From: Sphagnum magellanicum
Taxonomy: Eukaryota > Streptophyta > Sphagnopsida > Sphagnales > Sphagnaceae
NCBI GenBank assembly: GCA_021904315.1
Contig: CM038920.1
Span: 18,724,001 to 18,788,000 of the forward strand
DNA: 64,000 bases
Direction of reading: 5' to 3'
Shown here piece by piece: positions 35,211 through 46,864 of the stretch (positions within the stretch are counted from its first letter, which is position 1; each line of letters starts with the position of its first letter). A model generated the notes under the pieces. The model was not told where the DNA came from. It worked only from the letters and a program-made list of their open reading frames with translations, and did not search any database. A program made the translations under genes and the position numbers.

Positions 35211-35739
35211 GCAGGTGGACAATTGCCACTTTGGCTGCATCCAAAAATTTCCCAAGAAAACAGTGATGCTCCTCTGCTTTTGTTGATAGCATACCATAGT
35301 ACCCTTGGCATACCATAGTACCTTGTCAGCTTTGACACTAATTAGATTATTTTCAGAAACGTTGAAACTTCCTCTCAAGAAGGAAATTATTTTGTCAAGG
35401 AAAATATGAAATCCTCAAGAACATTCAATTTGTGAAAAATGTTAATTATTCAAGAGACGTGTGCAAGGTGCCAAAGTACTTGTGCACTTATGAAGGATTG
35501 AAGTAATCCAGGAAAGATATACATCTGTATTTAGGTAGTTGGTTCACATGCCAATTATGTGATTTTTGCACTGGGTCAGTGGGTTGTAGACATGAGTTTC
35601 TTATGGCTTTTTTAGCCGAACAAGTTTGAAGGCAGGTTTGTGGACTTATATATAATACATCATATCCAAAGAGAAATCCGTTGCAAATAGTCATGAACCT
35701 AGGCTAGCCTCATTAGGCCTTTAGTAAGAAGGTAAAAAC

Positions 35740-36350
35740 CAGTGTTGGGTGGGTACCAAACCCCCTAGTTCTGAATTGACCTGGTTATCAACTGGTTATC
35801 AACCAAGGAAGTGACCGAGTATCACTCACGGTGTTACCTGAGTTGATACCCGAAGCTTTGGATGTCAAATTTGAGATATTTGGTTCATTGAGAACTGGAT
35901 CTTTTTTTTTTTTAATTTAGAATTTTGATACTCAGGTAAGTTAAATGCATAACTCTTGAGTCTGATTCTTAGGGGTCTAAGAGTTGAGAGTTTAGGATTA
36001 TTTAGGGTTTAGGGTATTAGGGTGGAGCAAGGTTTAGATTCAAAGTTAATGAGATCACTTTTTTTTCCTTGGATATTAGAGTTTTGTAATCAACCTTTGC
36101 TGATTGTTTTTTCTTGCCTTATGAAAATTTTGAAAAAATATTTAAAGATTTTAATCCAAAATTTTGAAAGTGAAGTTAAAGAACCGGCTTAATATAAACA
36201 TCTAATCTAAACAAGTTAAGAACCAGGTTGTGCCAGTTTCATGGGATGGTTACTTGAAGGTGGGTTTCATTTGGATGGTTATTTGATGGTCATTTGATGG
36301 TAAAATATGTCATTTTATGTGCTACAAAGGAAACAAGAGCTAATTTTGTT
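35740..36350. repeat. CAGTGTTGG-type hAT-derived repeat, boundaries uncertain
   Basis: Begins with CCAGTGTTGGGTGGGTACC, resembling hAT termini, and shares phrases (GGTTATCAAC, ATCACTC) with the outer part of the hAT element near 21.8 kb. The right end is not resolved. It is probably a non-autonomous relative. Confidence 0.4.
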
Positions 36351-36399
36351 TTCCCACTCTAGGTGAATTCAAATGTATTAAATCCATGTAGCAACAGCC

Positions 36400-36770
36400 T
36401 CTTGGCAAGGCCTTGGGTGAAGCAGTGCACACATTGGTACCATGGTATAAGCCCCAGTTGATTGGCCTTTCCTTGGTAGGCAAGGATATTGTGTTTGGAT
36501 TCATTATAGAGTATATAGCTTAGGGGAAAATGGCCCCAGGGTAATAGGTCTGTTTTTATATGAGGACTTTTGAAAGATGACATTTTGGCTTGTGTTGAAA
36601 CTTGAGATTCGGTATAGATATAATATCTTGAAGGATTTTGGTTTCTTTTAGAGGATTTTTTGAAGATTATTATTTGGCATGGTGAAATATTTGAGTTTCC
36701 ATAATTCTTGTTTTGCCTTCAGATGTTTTTAAAATGTAAATGGCAAGACCACAGTTGTGACACACCCCTC
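36400..36770 (+). repeat. Dispersed repeat, uninterrupted copy
   Basis: Continuous homologue of the split copy at 19,240-20,645. Here the two shared segments meet directly near 36,610-36,625. It serves as the reference that reveals the nested insertion in the other copy. No coding potential. Confidence 0.7.
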
Positions 36771-37494
36771 GTTGATCTCAAGATCTGGCCTTCCACTCTA
36801 GTCGTTTAAAACAACACTCCCACAATTTATTCATCGCACAATTGATCCCCCAGTTTGGCTGACTTTAGCAAATAGCTTTAAACTAGGCATGCGATGGAAA
36901 TCAAAGGTCCAAAACAGGAGTCCAAACCGGGGATTACTTTTGGGTACAACTCTAATCCATACATTTTTGGTATGAGGCCCCTTGGTACGTGCACACCAAT
37001 CTTGGTATGTAACACATATCTTAGGGGGCTTAAATGAACTAGCACCTACACCGGTACCATGGTAAAAACCAGTGTTGGCAGGTTCAGGTTATTTGCAGGT
37101 TAAGGCTTTAGGTTAAGTTTTGAGATATCTAAACTAGAGGTCCAGAAAATTGGATTTGAATCCAGACCTTAAAACCGTCTTTTTAAAGAATTTGAAACCA
37201 GAATTATATGAATCTCAAAGTTCATATAATGTCAGTTGTGACCAGCACCCTAGTACCTTGGCCACTTTGAACACATGCTTGTTGAATAATTAATTAATTA
37301 ATTTTGAGGATTTCATTTCAGCAAAAAAAAAATATTCACAAATATTCCATCAGATTCTTTATTTTCCTTCAGAAAAATATTTCTGAAGAAATGTTTTTTT
37401 GAAGATTTTGACATTTCTGAAAATAACATAATTAGTGTCAAACTGGCCTAGGTATTATTACACTACTTTTTTCTTTCTTTCTTTCTGTCGGATT

Positions 37495-38105
37495 TTGTGA
37501 AGTAGGTGAAGTTGTGATCATCCATAAGAATATTAACCAGATTTGGATATTAATAAAAAAATGAAAGTAAAAACAATTAAGCACCCTTCTATATTTTTGT
37601 CTAACTTCTGGAACTTAATATAGAATCTAGATTTTTTTTTTGGAGAAAATGTGAAATTTTGCCACTGAAAACACAACAACCTTTTTCTTCCATTTTGAAA
37701 AAAAAAAATCACCATTTGGCAAAAGTTTGCCAAATAAAAACATTGATTGTGAAGTTATTCATCTATTGTACAATGTGAATTCATACACAAAGTACTTAGA
37801 GCATCTCCACCCAAACCACCTATTTGGGCTTCAACCAATGTTTATCACATCCCTTTTTTTTCAATTGACAAAACTTTGCCAAGAGCAGAAATTAAAACCA
37901 AATTTTAAAAAACAAAGATTTTTGAGGCTTTTGATCACTATAGGTAAACAAAAACAAGCAAAAATCACCAGATTTCTACATTTGGTTTCAATAAGTAGCC
38001 CAAACCATAAAAGGATGATTAAAGATTTGTTGTTCATACCTAGTTTATAGCCACATCTTCCTATTGAATAATCACTACTTTGGTTGCATCACAAAATTGA
38101 TAGAA
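37495..38105. repeat. Fold-back element, second member
   Basis: The left arm around 37,515-37,620 (GATCATCCATAAGAATATT, CCAGATTTGG, CTTCTATATTTTTGTC) pairs with the reverse complement of about 37,965-38,095 (CACCAGATTTCTACATTTGG, GTTTATAGCCACATC, AATAATCACTACTTTGG). Arm identity is moderate, so it is an older member of the 34.8 kb and 43-44 kb family. Confidence 0.55.
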
Positions 38106-38891
38106 AAAAAAAATGGTTTTTTCTCACATCCAAGATAGAGATGTTGTCATATGGGTCAATCATTATAGCTGGCCGATCAAAAGCAATCATTCCATCTTGT
38201 GCATATTTATCAGCCTTTTTTTCTTAATGAAATTGATTATAAGTACAAAATCACTTCATATTTTAAAATTTTAACGCGAAATTAAATTTTAATTTTTAAA
38301 AAAATGAAGTGATTTTTTAGGGTTGCACACACCAAAATTGAGAAGAAAAAAAAAAAAAAAACCTTCGGATTTCTATATTTGGTTTTCAATGTGTAACCAC
38401 AAATATAAAAACTTGATTAAAGATTGTATTTATACTTGATTAAAGATCAACATAGCTTACATGTGATTGACTTAGAGACCAAATATTCAAAGAAAAAGTT
38501 ATCAGACAATAATTTAAGTGTGATGAAATCTGTTGTGTATCACCCCCACAAGTTTCACATAAATTGAATTTGTCAAACGTTCTTGTGAGTGAGGATTCAG
38601 CTCCTAGAACATGGGCAAAGAAAGAAGGATTGGAATTTGACTGCACGAGCTTTTCGTGCTGCGCTAGCTATTGTTGTCTGGTTTCCAGGGAACTTGAGGA
38701 AGCTTGTATTTTGTTAAAACCCATTGTTGTCAGGTTCTAGTTGATCCGTAAGATGCACGAGTGTACATGAAGTGAATTTAGCTATTAGGGACTTTTGTCA
38801 TGCTGATGTAGCTTCCAGTTGCCCTCAATGGCATTCTTTGCTTTCATGTGGGTAGACTTTGTCTTTCTATCTGCATGAGGAAATGGGGAAA

Positions 38892-38894
<3 letters not shown>

Positions 38895-38922
<28 letters not shown>
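38895..38922. repeat. (GA)14 microsatellite
   Basis: Fourteen perfect GA units, about 60 bases upstream of the hAT-type MITE. Confidence 0.9.
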
Positions 38923-38926
<4 letters not shown>

Positions 38927-38982
38927 GAGAGATCTAACCTCTGATTGCTTGCTTTATGCTTCCTCTATAATGAGGTCAAAAC

Positions 38983-39595
38983 CAGGAGTGTTGCGTGGTT
39001 CTCACTTTTTTTTTTCTTTTTTTTCAGGTAAAAATTGTCAGTTCAGTTCTCAAAACTGTTTTAAAGAACCTTTTAGATTCTCATTTTTTAAAAAGGAAAA
39101 AAAAGGTTTAGATAATTTTTAAGGGTTTCAAATTTTTGGAAAAGAAAATTCTCAATGGCTTTCAGTCCTGCTGGTTCTCATCAAAATTACAAGCCAAGGT
39201 TTTCAGTGACAGGTCCCAGAAATTAAAAAAATATCCAGAATATATTTTTTAATTATTTAATTTATTGTGAATTTTAATTATGTAATTAAAAAAGCCCCCT
39301 TTTGTTATAAAAGAGCCCGAAGTTTCTTTGTGAAGCTCTTGCTGAAAGAGCTGTTGAGGAGGTTGGTGCTGCCCAAACTAAAACCTAAACCTAACTACAC
39401 ACTAAACACCCCGAAAACCAGTGCTCACATGTTTTAAACTCATGAAAAGCTTCATCGGATACCCTTTGAGGTTTTTAAAAAGTTGGTTCTCAAAACCATT
39501 ATCATGGTAAGTGAAAATCTCTGATTCTCATTCTGAGAACCGGATTGACAACCTTTTAAGGTGCTTACTGAAAAATTGAGAACAGCCCAACACCG
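38983..39595. mobile_element. hAT-type MITE with 8-bp target duplication
   Basis: The left end reads CAGGAGTGTTGCGTGGTTCT and the right end, reverse-complemented, CGGTGTTGGGCTGTTCTCAA, so the termini are imperfect inverted repeats that also share the following T-run. The flanks are GTCAAAAC (38,975-38,982) and GTCAAACC (39,596-39,603), a 7/8 match of the 8-bp duplication expected for hAT insertion. At about 613 bases with no open frame, it depends on an autonomous hAT for movement. Confidence 0.7.
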
Positions 39596-40199
39596 GTCAA
39601 ACCAGTGTTCTGAGAGTATCCAGTTGAAGGGGTTTCAAGGTTAGGTGTTCATAATCTAAAATAAGTTAGCACATTTCTGTTAAAAAATTGGCATAAGAAT
39701 CGAATCATGGAATTAATCTTTTGTTAGATTTGAAATTCAAATCATGAAAATATATTCTTGAACAGAGGGTCAAGGTTTTTAAGTTGATTTTTAAAAAAAA
39801 TTTGACAAGTGGATTAAATTTTATATTTAAATTGAAATTGAAATTAGTTGTTGAACTCCCAACCTATATAATCCTTGATTTTGTTTTGTTATAAAACTTT
39901 GTGCATAATTTTTTTGGAAAAAAATTCCTTTGCATTTGGAGTGAGCTCAATCTCATAAACTTGCCCAAGCATGGGTTTGCAAAGTGGAACCCACTCTCAA
40001 GGTTGGCAATGTAGACAAAGTAGGTGAATAGGTATCATTTTTTTTTCCCTTTCAAAATGCTTTATGCAAGGTAAGGGACCACTTCAATGATTCACATGTT
40101 TCAACCCCCTTGAACTCTAATAGGGACTCAAACTAGTGAAGCCCCTAAAAGTTGTGCCTTACTCTACACGTGCAAACCCTCAAAAAATCAAACCCCTGA

Positions 40200-41050
40200 T
40201 TTTTATGTATAATCATGGTTCTCAAATATAATCATGGTTCTTTCATGAAACCTGGTGGTTCTTCAATTCTGATTTTTTTTCAAATGCCCGGAACTGTGGT
40301 TGTTTGACTCTGATTTTTTTTTCAAATATGGAGAACCGGTGGTTCTTTGTTCTTTGATTCTGATCTTTTTCAAAAATCTGGAAGCAAAGGTTATTAGAAA
40401 AATCGAAGACCTGTGATTACCAGAAAGAAAATCGTTGAAGTCTGCCAACTATGGCTCTCTTTGTTTTCTCCCCACAAAAATCCTTTGTATGGTTGCACTT
40501 GATTTTATTTTAGGGGCCAATTGGCAAAATTTGACCATAGAAAAAAGAAAACTTTTGGTTCAGCAAGCAGGGATTTTTTTTCTTTCTTGCTTTTGGTGGG
40601 TTTAGGGCTTAAACCCTAAACCCTAAATCAAAAGCCATTGTTTGATGTCTTCAGTGATTAGCAGATGGTGAATAGCCCTTCCACCACAACTGGTCTTCAC
40701 TATGGATCCACAAAAAACAGTAGGTGGGTATTAGAAATTGCACCAAACCCTTGACGGGTATCAAAGTTTATAATAATGGTTATCAAAAAATCAAATACCC
40801 GATTTTGATATACATAACTACAGTTATCAAAAAATTATATGCCCATTCTCCATTGTTTTGAAAACTTCAAATATCCAGCTAAAACTTTTGGGTCTTTGTG
40901 AGTTCATCCATGAAACCCAGTAGTTCTTTGAAGTTTTTGAAATACCCAAAATCAGTGGTTCTTAGATTCTGAATTTTTTCAAACACCCAGAACCAGTGGG
41001 TATTACAAAAATCAAATACCCACAGTGGGTATTTCAAATTTTCTGTTCCA
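40200..41050. repeat. Degenerate ~50-60-bp tandem repeats (GGTTCTTTGATTCTGA)
   Basis: The phrase GGTTCTTN(N)ATTCTGATTTTTTTCAAA followed by CCNGGAACNGTGGTT recurs at about 40,257, 40,307 and 40,355 and again near 40,920-41,030, with spacings near 50-60 bases. Related words appear near 15.6 kb and 43.45 kb. No coding potential. Confidence 0.45.
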
Positions 41051-41579
41051 AATCTACACTAAAAATAATTTTTTTTTCCAAAATGTATTGCCTCTAAGTG
41101 TGAGGTGAAAATCACCAAAAAACCCTATTATTGCACATTTTAAAATAGGTTTTAAAGTATTCTCCTCATATCAAATTATTTCTTGCTCGAATTTGGTAAA
41201 TAGCACCTATGCTATGTAGTGTTTTCTTAAAAACAATTTTGTGATGCAGCCAAGCTGGCAATAAATACATAAAAAGGTTTAGCCAATTTCTTCTACAAAT
41301 GAATTATGAAAGGAAAAAGTGTAAGCTTCCTTCTATATTGTTGGCTACATACAAGAATGTAGGATAAAAATATGGTGACTATTCTGAATTAATTTTCAAA
41401 ATATGGTGATAGAAAAACCCAAATATTACTTTTTGAAAAAAAACAATAATTTCAACAAGGGGCAAGATTTTGCCAAAAAAGAAAAACATTGATCCTATGT
41501 TGGCCATGAAACTTAATTTTCAAAATTTACAAATACAATATGTTTGTAAAAATATGTCACCAAGAACTAATCGTTATTC

Positions 41580-42660
41580 ACATTGAACCGCCGTTGTGCA
41601 GAACTATGTATTATGGACGTTAAGTTACACTATGACCTCTTCAACACGTTGGTGTGTTCCACAACAAGTTACGCCTGTGAGGTTTGGGTGGACTCTAAGA
41701 AAATAGAGGCTATTGAAATAGTATATCGAGGGTTCCTCAAGTCCCTACTCGAGGTGCGAAAAACAACCAACATGTCCATCGTGCTGGTAGAATTTGGCAA
41801 ATTCCCCTTTGAACACTTTGCATGGGGACAAACATTGCTGTACTATAATCATGTGAGCACGGTCACTAAAGACCACATCTTAAGAAAGGCATGGGAAGCC
41901 CAGCTCGTTATGTTTATTGCGGGAAAGAAATGTTGGGCTGGATTCGTGAAAAAATTGTTATTCCAGAATCAGCCCCAAGAGGTGGGAGGTTTTTTGCCTC
42001 CGGTTCAATCACCACTGGAAACAACACTTTAGCTTGTAACCATCCATGTGCTCCAAGCGGGGACTACTGAACTACTGTTAGGAACAGTTCTTGGGTCAAC
42101 GCACATACATCTGACCTGTCTAACAAGGTTAGTGCAGCTAGTTAGTGATAGATCTATGACGAGAGGCCCGATCAACTAGGAGGTTGGGACCCCACCCCCT
42201 CCAAGTTTTCCCCACATAATGTTGAATGCAAAAAAGGTGAAGGATAATATTTGACTGGCTTTCATTGAAAATCTATTTTCCAATCACGAGATTGGGACTA
42301 GCGTGCAAACAAGATACTTGCTCTTCAAGGGTATGTCGTACGAAAGCGAAAGATACTTGTGTGACATCAATTGTGTCCAACTGCGGAAAACTCTAGCCCG
42401 ATTTCGATGTGACAACACGCAGCTTGAGGCAGTGCTAGGTGCGTGAAAAGACGTGCCATACGTAGAGAAGCTTTGTCAAGGCTGCAACTTGGGGAAGGTA
42501 AAGGATGAAGAGCACTTGCTCCTTATCTATCCAAATACACAGAAAATTAAAGAACGCTTTTGTTCAACCCTACCCCTCACCCACACGAGCACTCTTGCTG
42601 AACTCATGCAGACTACGAACATGGTCGCCCTAGCCAAATTTGTGGCATGCTGCTAATACC
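41580..42660 (+). mobile_element. LINE (non-LTR retrotransposon) 3' remnant
   Basis: The frame at 41,583-42,032 reads like the region downstream of a LINE reverse transcriptase: LYDLFNTLVCSTTSYACEVW-like sequence, a common LINE motif of the form L..Y..EVW, followed by a thumb-like segment. After a stop-containing gap, the frame at 42,453-42,656 has CQGCNLGKVKDEEHLLLIYP, resembling the C-terminal C..C..H zinc-finger-like motif of plant LINE ORF2. The polymerase core is absent and there are stops between the parts, so it is a 5'-truncated dead copy. Confidence 0.6.
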
Positions 42661-42944
42661 AGAGGACAATCTGTCCTCCATGATCTACCTTTCATCTAAT
42701 GGACTCTCTGGTCCCAAACGGACGTAAAATTGTAGAGAGTAAACAATAAACAAATATAATTTGAGTTCACCATTTTCCATTTACCCTATGATTGCACACT
42801 TCATTGCACAGAAAATACCCTATTGCAACATTCCACCATGCATACCATAAACCTTCCATTGCACAACTTATACCCAAAATCAATATCTTTCTTGAGAATT
42901 TTTCAATATACTCAAATTGGTGATCATCTGCATGAAGCTGTAGA

Positions 42945-44066
42945 AAAGTGAAGATCATTCATAAGAAGATTTAGCCAAATCTGGCTATAAACCAGATATG
43001 AAACACAAATCTTTAATCATCCTCCTATATTATTGGCTACATATTGAACATCAAATGTAAAAATCTGGCTATTTTCAATTTTATTTTTTCCTTCCCATCC
43101 AGTGATTGAAACTTTCAAAAAGCACTTCATTTTTGAATTCTTATTTCGCTTTTTGGTGAAATTCTGGTGGTGCAAAAAAGCCTGCCCAGGATTAGCATTT
43201 CATTTACAAGAACCCTAGTGCAAGGATAGGGTCACACAAAAAAAATTCACCAAATTTTTGGAGATGATAGAGAGTTTTCTTTTAAGAAAAGTGAAATCTA
43301 CACACACACACATATATTGGAAATGAAAGAACCTTCATTTCCAGTTTTCTTTTAATTTTGAGAATTAAAAAAAAAAACTCCAGTTGTGGTTTTGCAAAAA
43401 ATGTCAAAGAACTTTGTGTTTCCACACAATAACATGCAAGGAATTGGCAGTTCTATAGAAGGTTATTTGACCGGTTCTCAGATTTTTGAAAACTATGGTC
43501 ATATATCAGGATCAGCTCTCAGAAATTTGGGAACCACGGTTATATGTCAGAGTCAGTTATTCAATTTTTAAAAAATCCATGGATATATATGCCCTTGATG
43601 ATCTCCATGAGAACTGCCAATATCACTTTCCATGGCATGTCCTCTACTACTTGTAACAACCTCCAACAAGGTTCATAGTGAGTCTATTTGGGAGGAACAC
43701 TTTACCAAGCTAAGAACTCGTGATTCTAGTAATGCCCTCAGCCTCAAGTGTGACCCTACACAAAATGACACCAGGGAAGGCTGATCTGCTTGACACACTC
43801 TCAAATATAGTGTTTCTTTTACTGGCAAATTTTTGACAAATTTTGACCTGAAAAATATGGTTTTGACCTAATATTCAAAGGATTCTTCATGCAAAAAAAA
43901 AGACCAAAATTCACCAGCTTTTGAATATTTATTTTTATTCCAAATCACCAGATTTTTATGATAAGTTCCAGTAGGTAGCCAAGAATATAGAAGGATTCTG
44001 TTTTTCTTTTTACTTTCATTTCCAGTATGTAACCAAATTTGGCTAAATCATTTTGTGAATGATCGA
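42945..44066. repeat. Large fold-back element, ~1.1 kb
   Basis: The arm at 42,948-43,075 (GATCATTCATAAGAAGATTT, AGCCAAATCTGGCTATAAAC, CCTATATTATTGGCTACATA) pairs in reverse complement with 43,965-44,066 (GTAGGTAGCCAAGAATATAG, CAGTATGTAACCAAATTTGG, GAATGATCG). The interior has further members of the AAGTGA/TCACTTCA family at about 43,120. No coding capacity and no clear target duplication. Confidence 0.65.
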
Positions 44067-44069
44067 CAC

Positions 44070-45630
44070 TTAGGCTACATCACAAAATCCTTAAAAGAAA
44101 CCATGCTCTCATATATATATATATATAATGTATAACACCTAAGTAGTTTTTGACTCACTTCAACTTTTGTCAACAGAAGCAAAGCATGAATCTCTCATGA
44201 TGTGGAACCAAAAGTCTCTAATAATTTTCATTCACACGAGTAGTTGACATAACAAACATTTGTGACAAATTTGTCACATGTGGTTCTAGCACACACACCA
44301 CATGTAGGTTGATGTCCCTTAACAACATCATCATCATGTCACTATGGTGGAACCATCTCAAGTAGTCGGCTCCTTGTTTGCTCCAATCCAAATTCTCGTA
44401 GGTAGAGAGAGAATTTCTATTCCCAACTGTGTTTATCACCTTTTGTGGGGACATAGTGAAACAACAACTTCATGGCCAACTTCCTTCTACTACTTCAAGA
44501 ATCTAAATTCTTGGAGTAAAAGCATGTGCAAGGAAGTTGAACCAAATTTATTGTTTGAGCTTGAATATGCATATGAAGTTTTTAAAAATACGTACATATG
44601 TGGTCTTAATGCTTGGACTTCAATATTCCTTCTTCATCTTTTGTTTCATACAAGACGATTGAAGTCAATTTTTGCACAAGCTCTAGACATAACACGGGAA
44701 GCCTTTGTTCTCATAATTTAATTCATATTCAATCAAGTACGAAGACTCTAGTTACATGGGTCCCCATATGTCCATCGACTACTATGTGTTTTGACCATGA
44801 AAATGGAACCACTTATGACACAATGTTCCTATGGTGGTGGACATTACATGTTATTTCCCTAATCTCTAGATTACACAAGCTACCTTCAAGGCCTCCAAAT
44901 GCCTTAAAACCTAGCAAGTGTTCGTGATGTTGTCGACACCATGAGTCCTTGAGTGAGGACTTGGGGGTTTAATGGTTTATTTGTTTCATTCCCATGCAAC
45001 ATTCCCAACCACTATATACCATGGACTTTGGAAATTGATTGGAAAATTTCATGAAGTCATATGCGTGGATTAATATTAATATAATTGAACAATTGCACCA
45101 CACTTGACCAAAGGGGAAGGGAAATTCAATGAAATGGAACTTAAGTCTTGGTGATGGCACCAAAAAAGGAATAAATCAAATGTGCATATATCTTGGGGGA
45201 CCTTCTATACCTTAAAATAAATCAAAGGCTTTCATGTGAGGTGATGATTTCAAATATCGCCTTTCCTTCTGCACATGCAAAGATGTTGCTCCTTCCATTG
45301 AATTGAAAACCTGAGTAGCCTATATGATTTCAATAGGGGCTTACAATACCGACATCCGTCATAATAGAACACAAGGCGGCTTCAAGACAATGTGCTGAAG
45401 TTTCTTAGGGGCTACCTAAAAATACCTAAACCGTAGAGGATGTTAAAATTTTGAAGGAGGATTGAAACAATAAAGTAGTCTTCAGTTTCAGTCTCACTTC
45501 GATCCTCATGGTCCTACTCATTTGCCCTTTTTGAGCTATCTGAAAAATGCAGAAAAAGTGAGGACCATTTCTCAAAACACAAGCAAATATTGATTACCAT
45601 AGTCATCTTTCTAAGCATGCTATGATCTAT
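44070..45630. other. Repeat-derived DNA, no gene supported
   Basis: A plus-strand frame at 44,344-44,721 has fairly even composition (SQVVGSLFAPIQILVGRER at its start), but no domain, splice support or second copy. The remainder is AT-rich. Possibly a decayed transposon ORF. Confidence 0.4.
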
Positions 45631-45639
45631 CTTCATGGC

Positions 45640-46204
45640 CATTGACTAGGTTGTTTCTTTGTAGTGGGCTTAATTATCTTAGGCTTACTTATCTATCTAT
45701 CTAGGGGCTACTTCCTTGCTTACTAATGAGCCATTTAAGGATTACATAAGGAGCTATTTAAGAATTATCTAGGGATTTCCTAAGTTAGGGTTCACCTAGG
45801 GATTACTTATAAGATTACATGGGAGATTATTTAATGAATACATGGGGTTTAGGGATTACGTAGGAAATCATTTAGGGACTATTTTGGGCTATTTTAAGGT
45901 TACCTAGGTTATTTCAGTTCTTTCCTAAGGACTTCTTAGACGAAGGGATCACTAAAGGATATTTATGACCTTACATAAGGGATTATTTAGAAACTACATA
46001 GGGGATTATTTGGGGGTTGCCTAGGGATTATTTGAGAAATCACTTAAGGATTTCTTAAGTTATGGGTTACAAAGGGGATTTTTTTGGATGATTTAAAGGG
46101 TGGGGGGCTATTTAGGAAATTACTTTGGGATTTCTAAAATTAAAAAATATTTAAAGGGCTGTTCAGGAAACTAACTAGGGACTTCTTAAGTTAGGGGATA
46201 CCCG

Positions 46205-46241
<37 letters not shown>

Positions 46242-46410
46242 GGTTTCCTTATGGATATGCATAAGAGACAATTTAAGAGCTAACTAAGAGGATACTTATT
46301 AAAGATTATGTAAGGGCCTACTTAAATTAAAAGATATTTAATTATTATTTACAATGTTATTTAGGTGAAGGGTTACCTAGGGTGTTACATAGGGCCTACC
46401 TAGATGTATG
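45640..46410 (+). repeat. Degenerate TTTAGGGATTACNTAGG minisatellite
   Basis: About 770 bases of drifting 20-25-base units (TTTAGGGATTACNTAGG, ACATAGGGGATTATTTAGG, CTAAGGATTTCTTAAGTTAG). It is the reverse complement in character of the array at 33,955-34,440 and likewise lies immediately 5' of a Harbinger transposase remnant, so the array probably belongs to that transposon family. A 35-base G run interrupts it. Confidence 0.6.
46206..46240. repeat. G homopolymer, 35 bases
   Basis: Thirty-five consecutive G within the minisatellite, preceded by CCCGC. Such a run can form G-quadruplexes and is error-prone in sequencing, so its length is provisional. Confidence 0.8.
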
Positions 46411-46429
46411 TAGTGACTACCAAAATCTT

Positions 46430-46860
46430 ATTTCAGAATCATAATCCAAAATCTTAATCTTTAACCCACCATTGACTAAACACATCACTCTAACAAAGCT
46501 CAAAGGTTGTATTGGATTCATTGATGGTGCATATATCAAGATTCACAAATCTTAAAATCATGCAGCCCATAAAACTTGGCTCAATACGTGCAAAAAAAAT
46601 CTACTAAATGAACAACATTGTGATTGTTGATTATCACAACTTATTCATTTACTTGAACTTTAGGTATCCATGTTCTTACAATGATATTATCATCTTACAC
46701 CAATTTAAATTGCATAAGAATTAATATCAATTTTTTTTATGCAAGATGATGAATACTTTGAGTATTTATTGAGGGACCTTAACTACTTAGGTGAAAAGAT
46801 GTTCATTATATGGGATGGACTGATAACATGACATAAACCTCCCAGACTTTATTGTAAGAG
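46430..46860 (+). mobile_element. PIF/Harbinger transposase fragment, second copy
   Basis: The plus-strand frame from about 46,500 reads KGCIGFIDGAYIKIHKS, a stop, then NHAAHKTWLNTCKK. Its continuation, after frame changes, gives NNIVIVDYHNLFIYLNFR and YPCSYNDIIILHQFKL. This is the same DDE_4 region as the copy at 32.1 kb, but the first Asp (IDG) is kept. Stops and frameshifts make it inactive, and no N-terminal part is seen nearby. Confidence 0.65.
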
Positions 46861-46864
46861 AGAT

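Noticed and set aside
44344..44721. Plus-strand 125-codon frame as a gene
   Set aside because: No domain, no splice support and no copy elsewhere in the window; recorded only as unassigned repeat-derived DNA.
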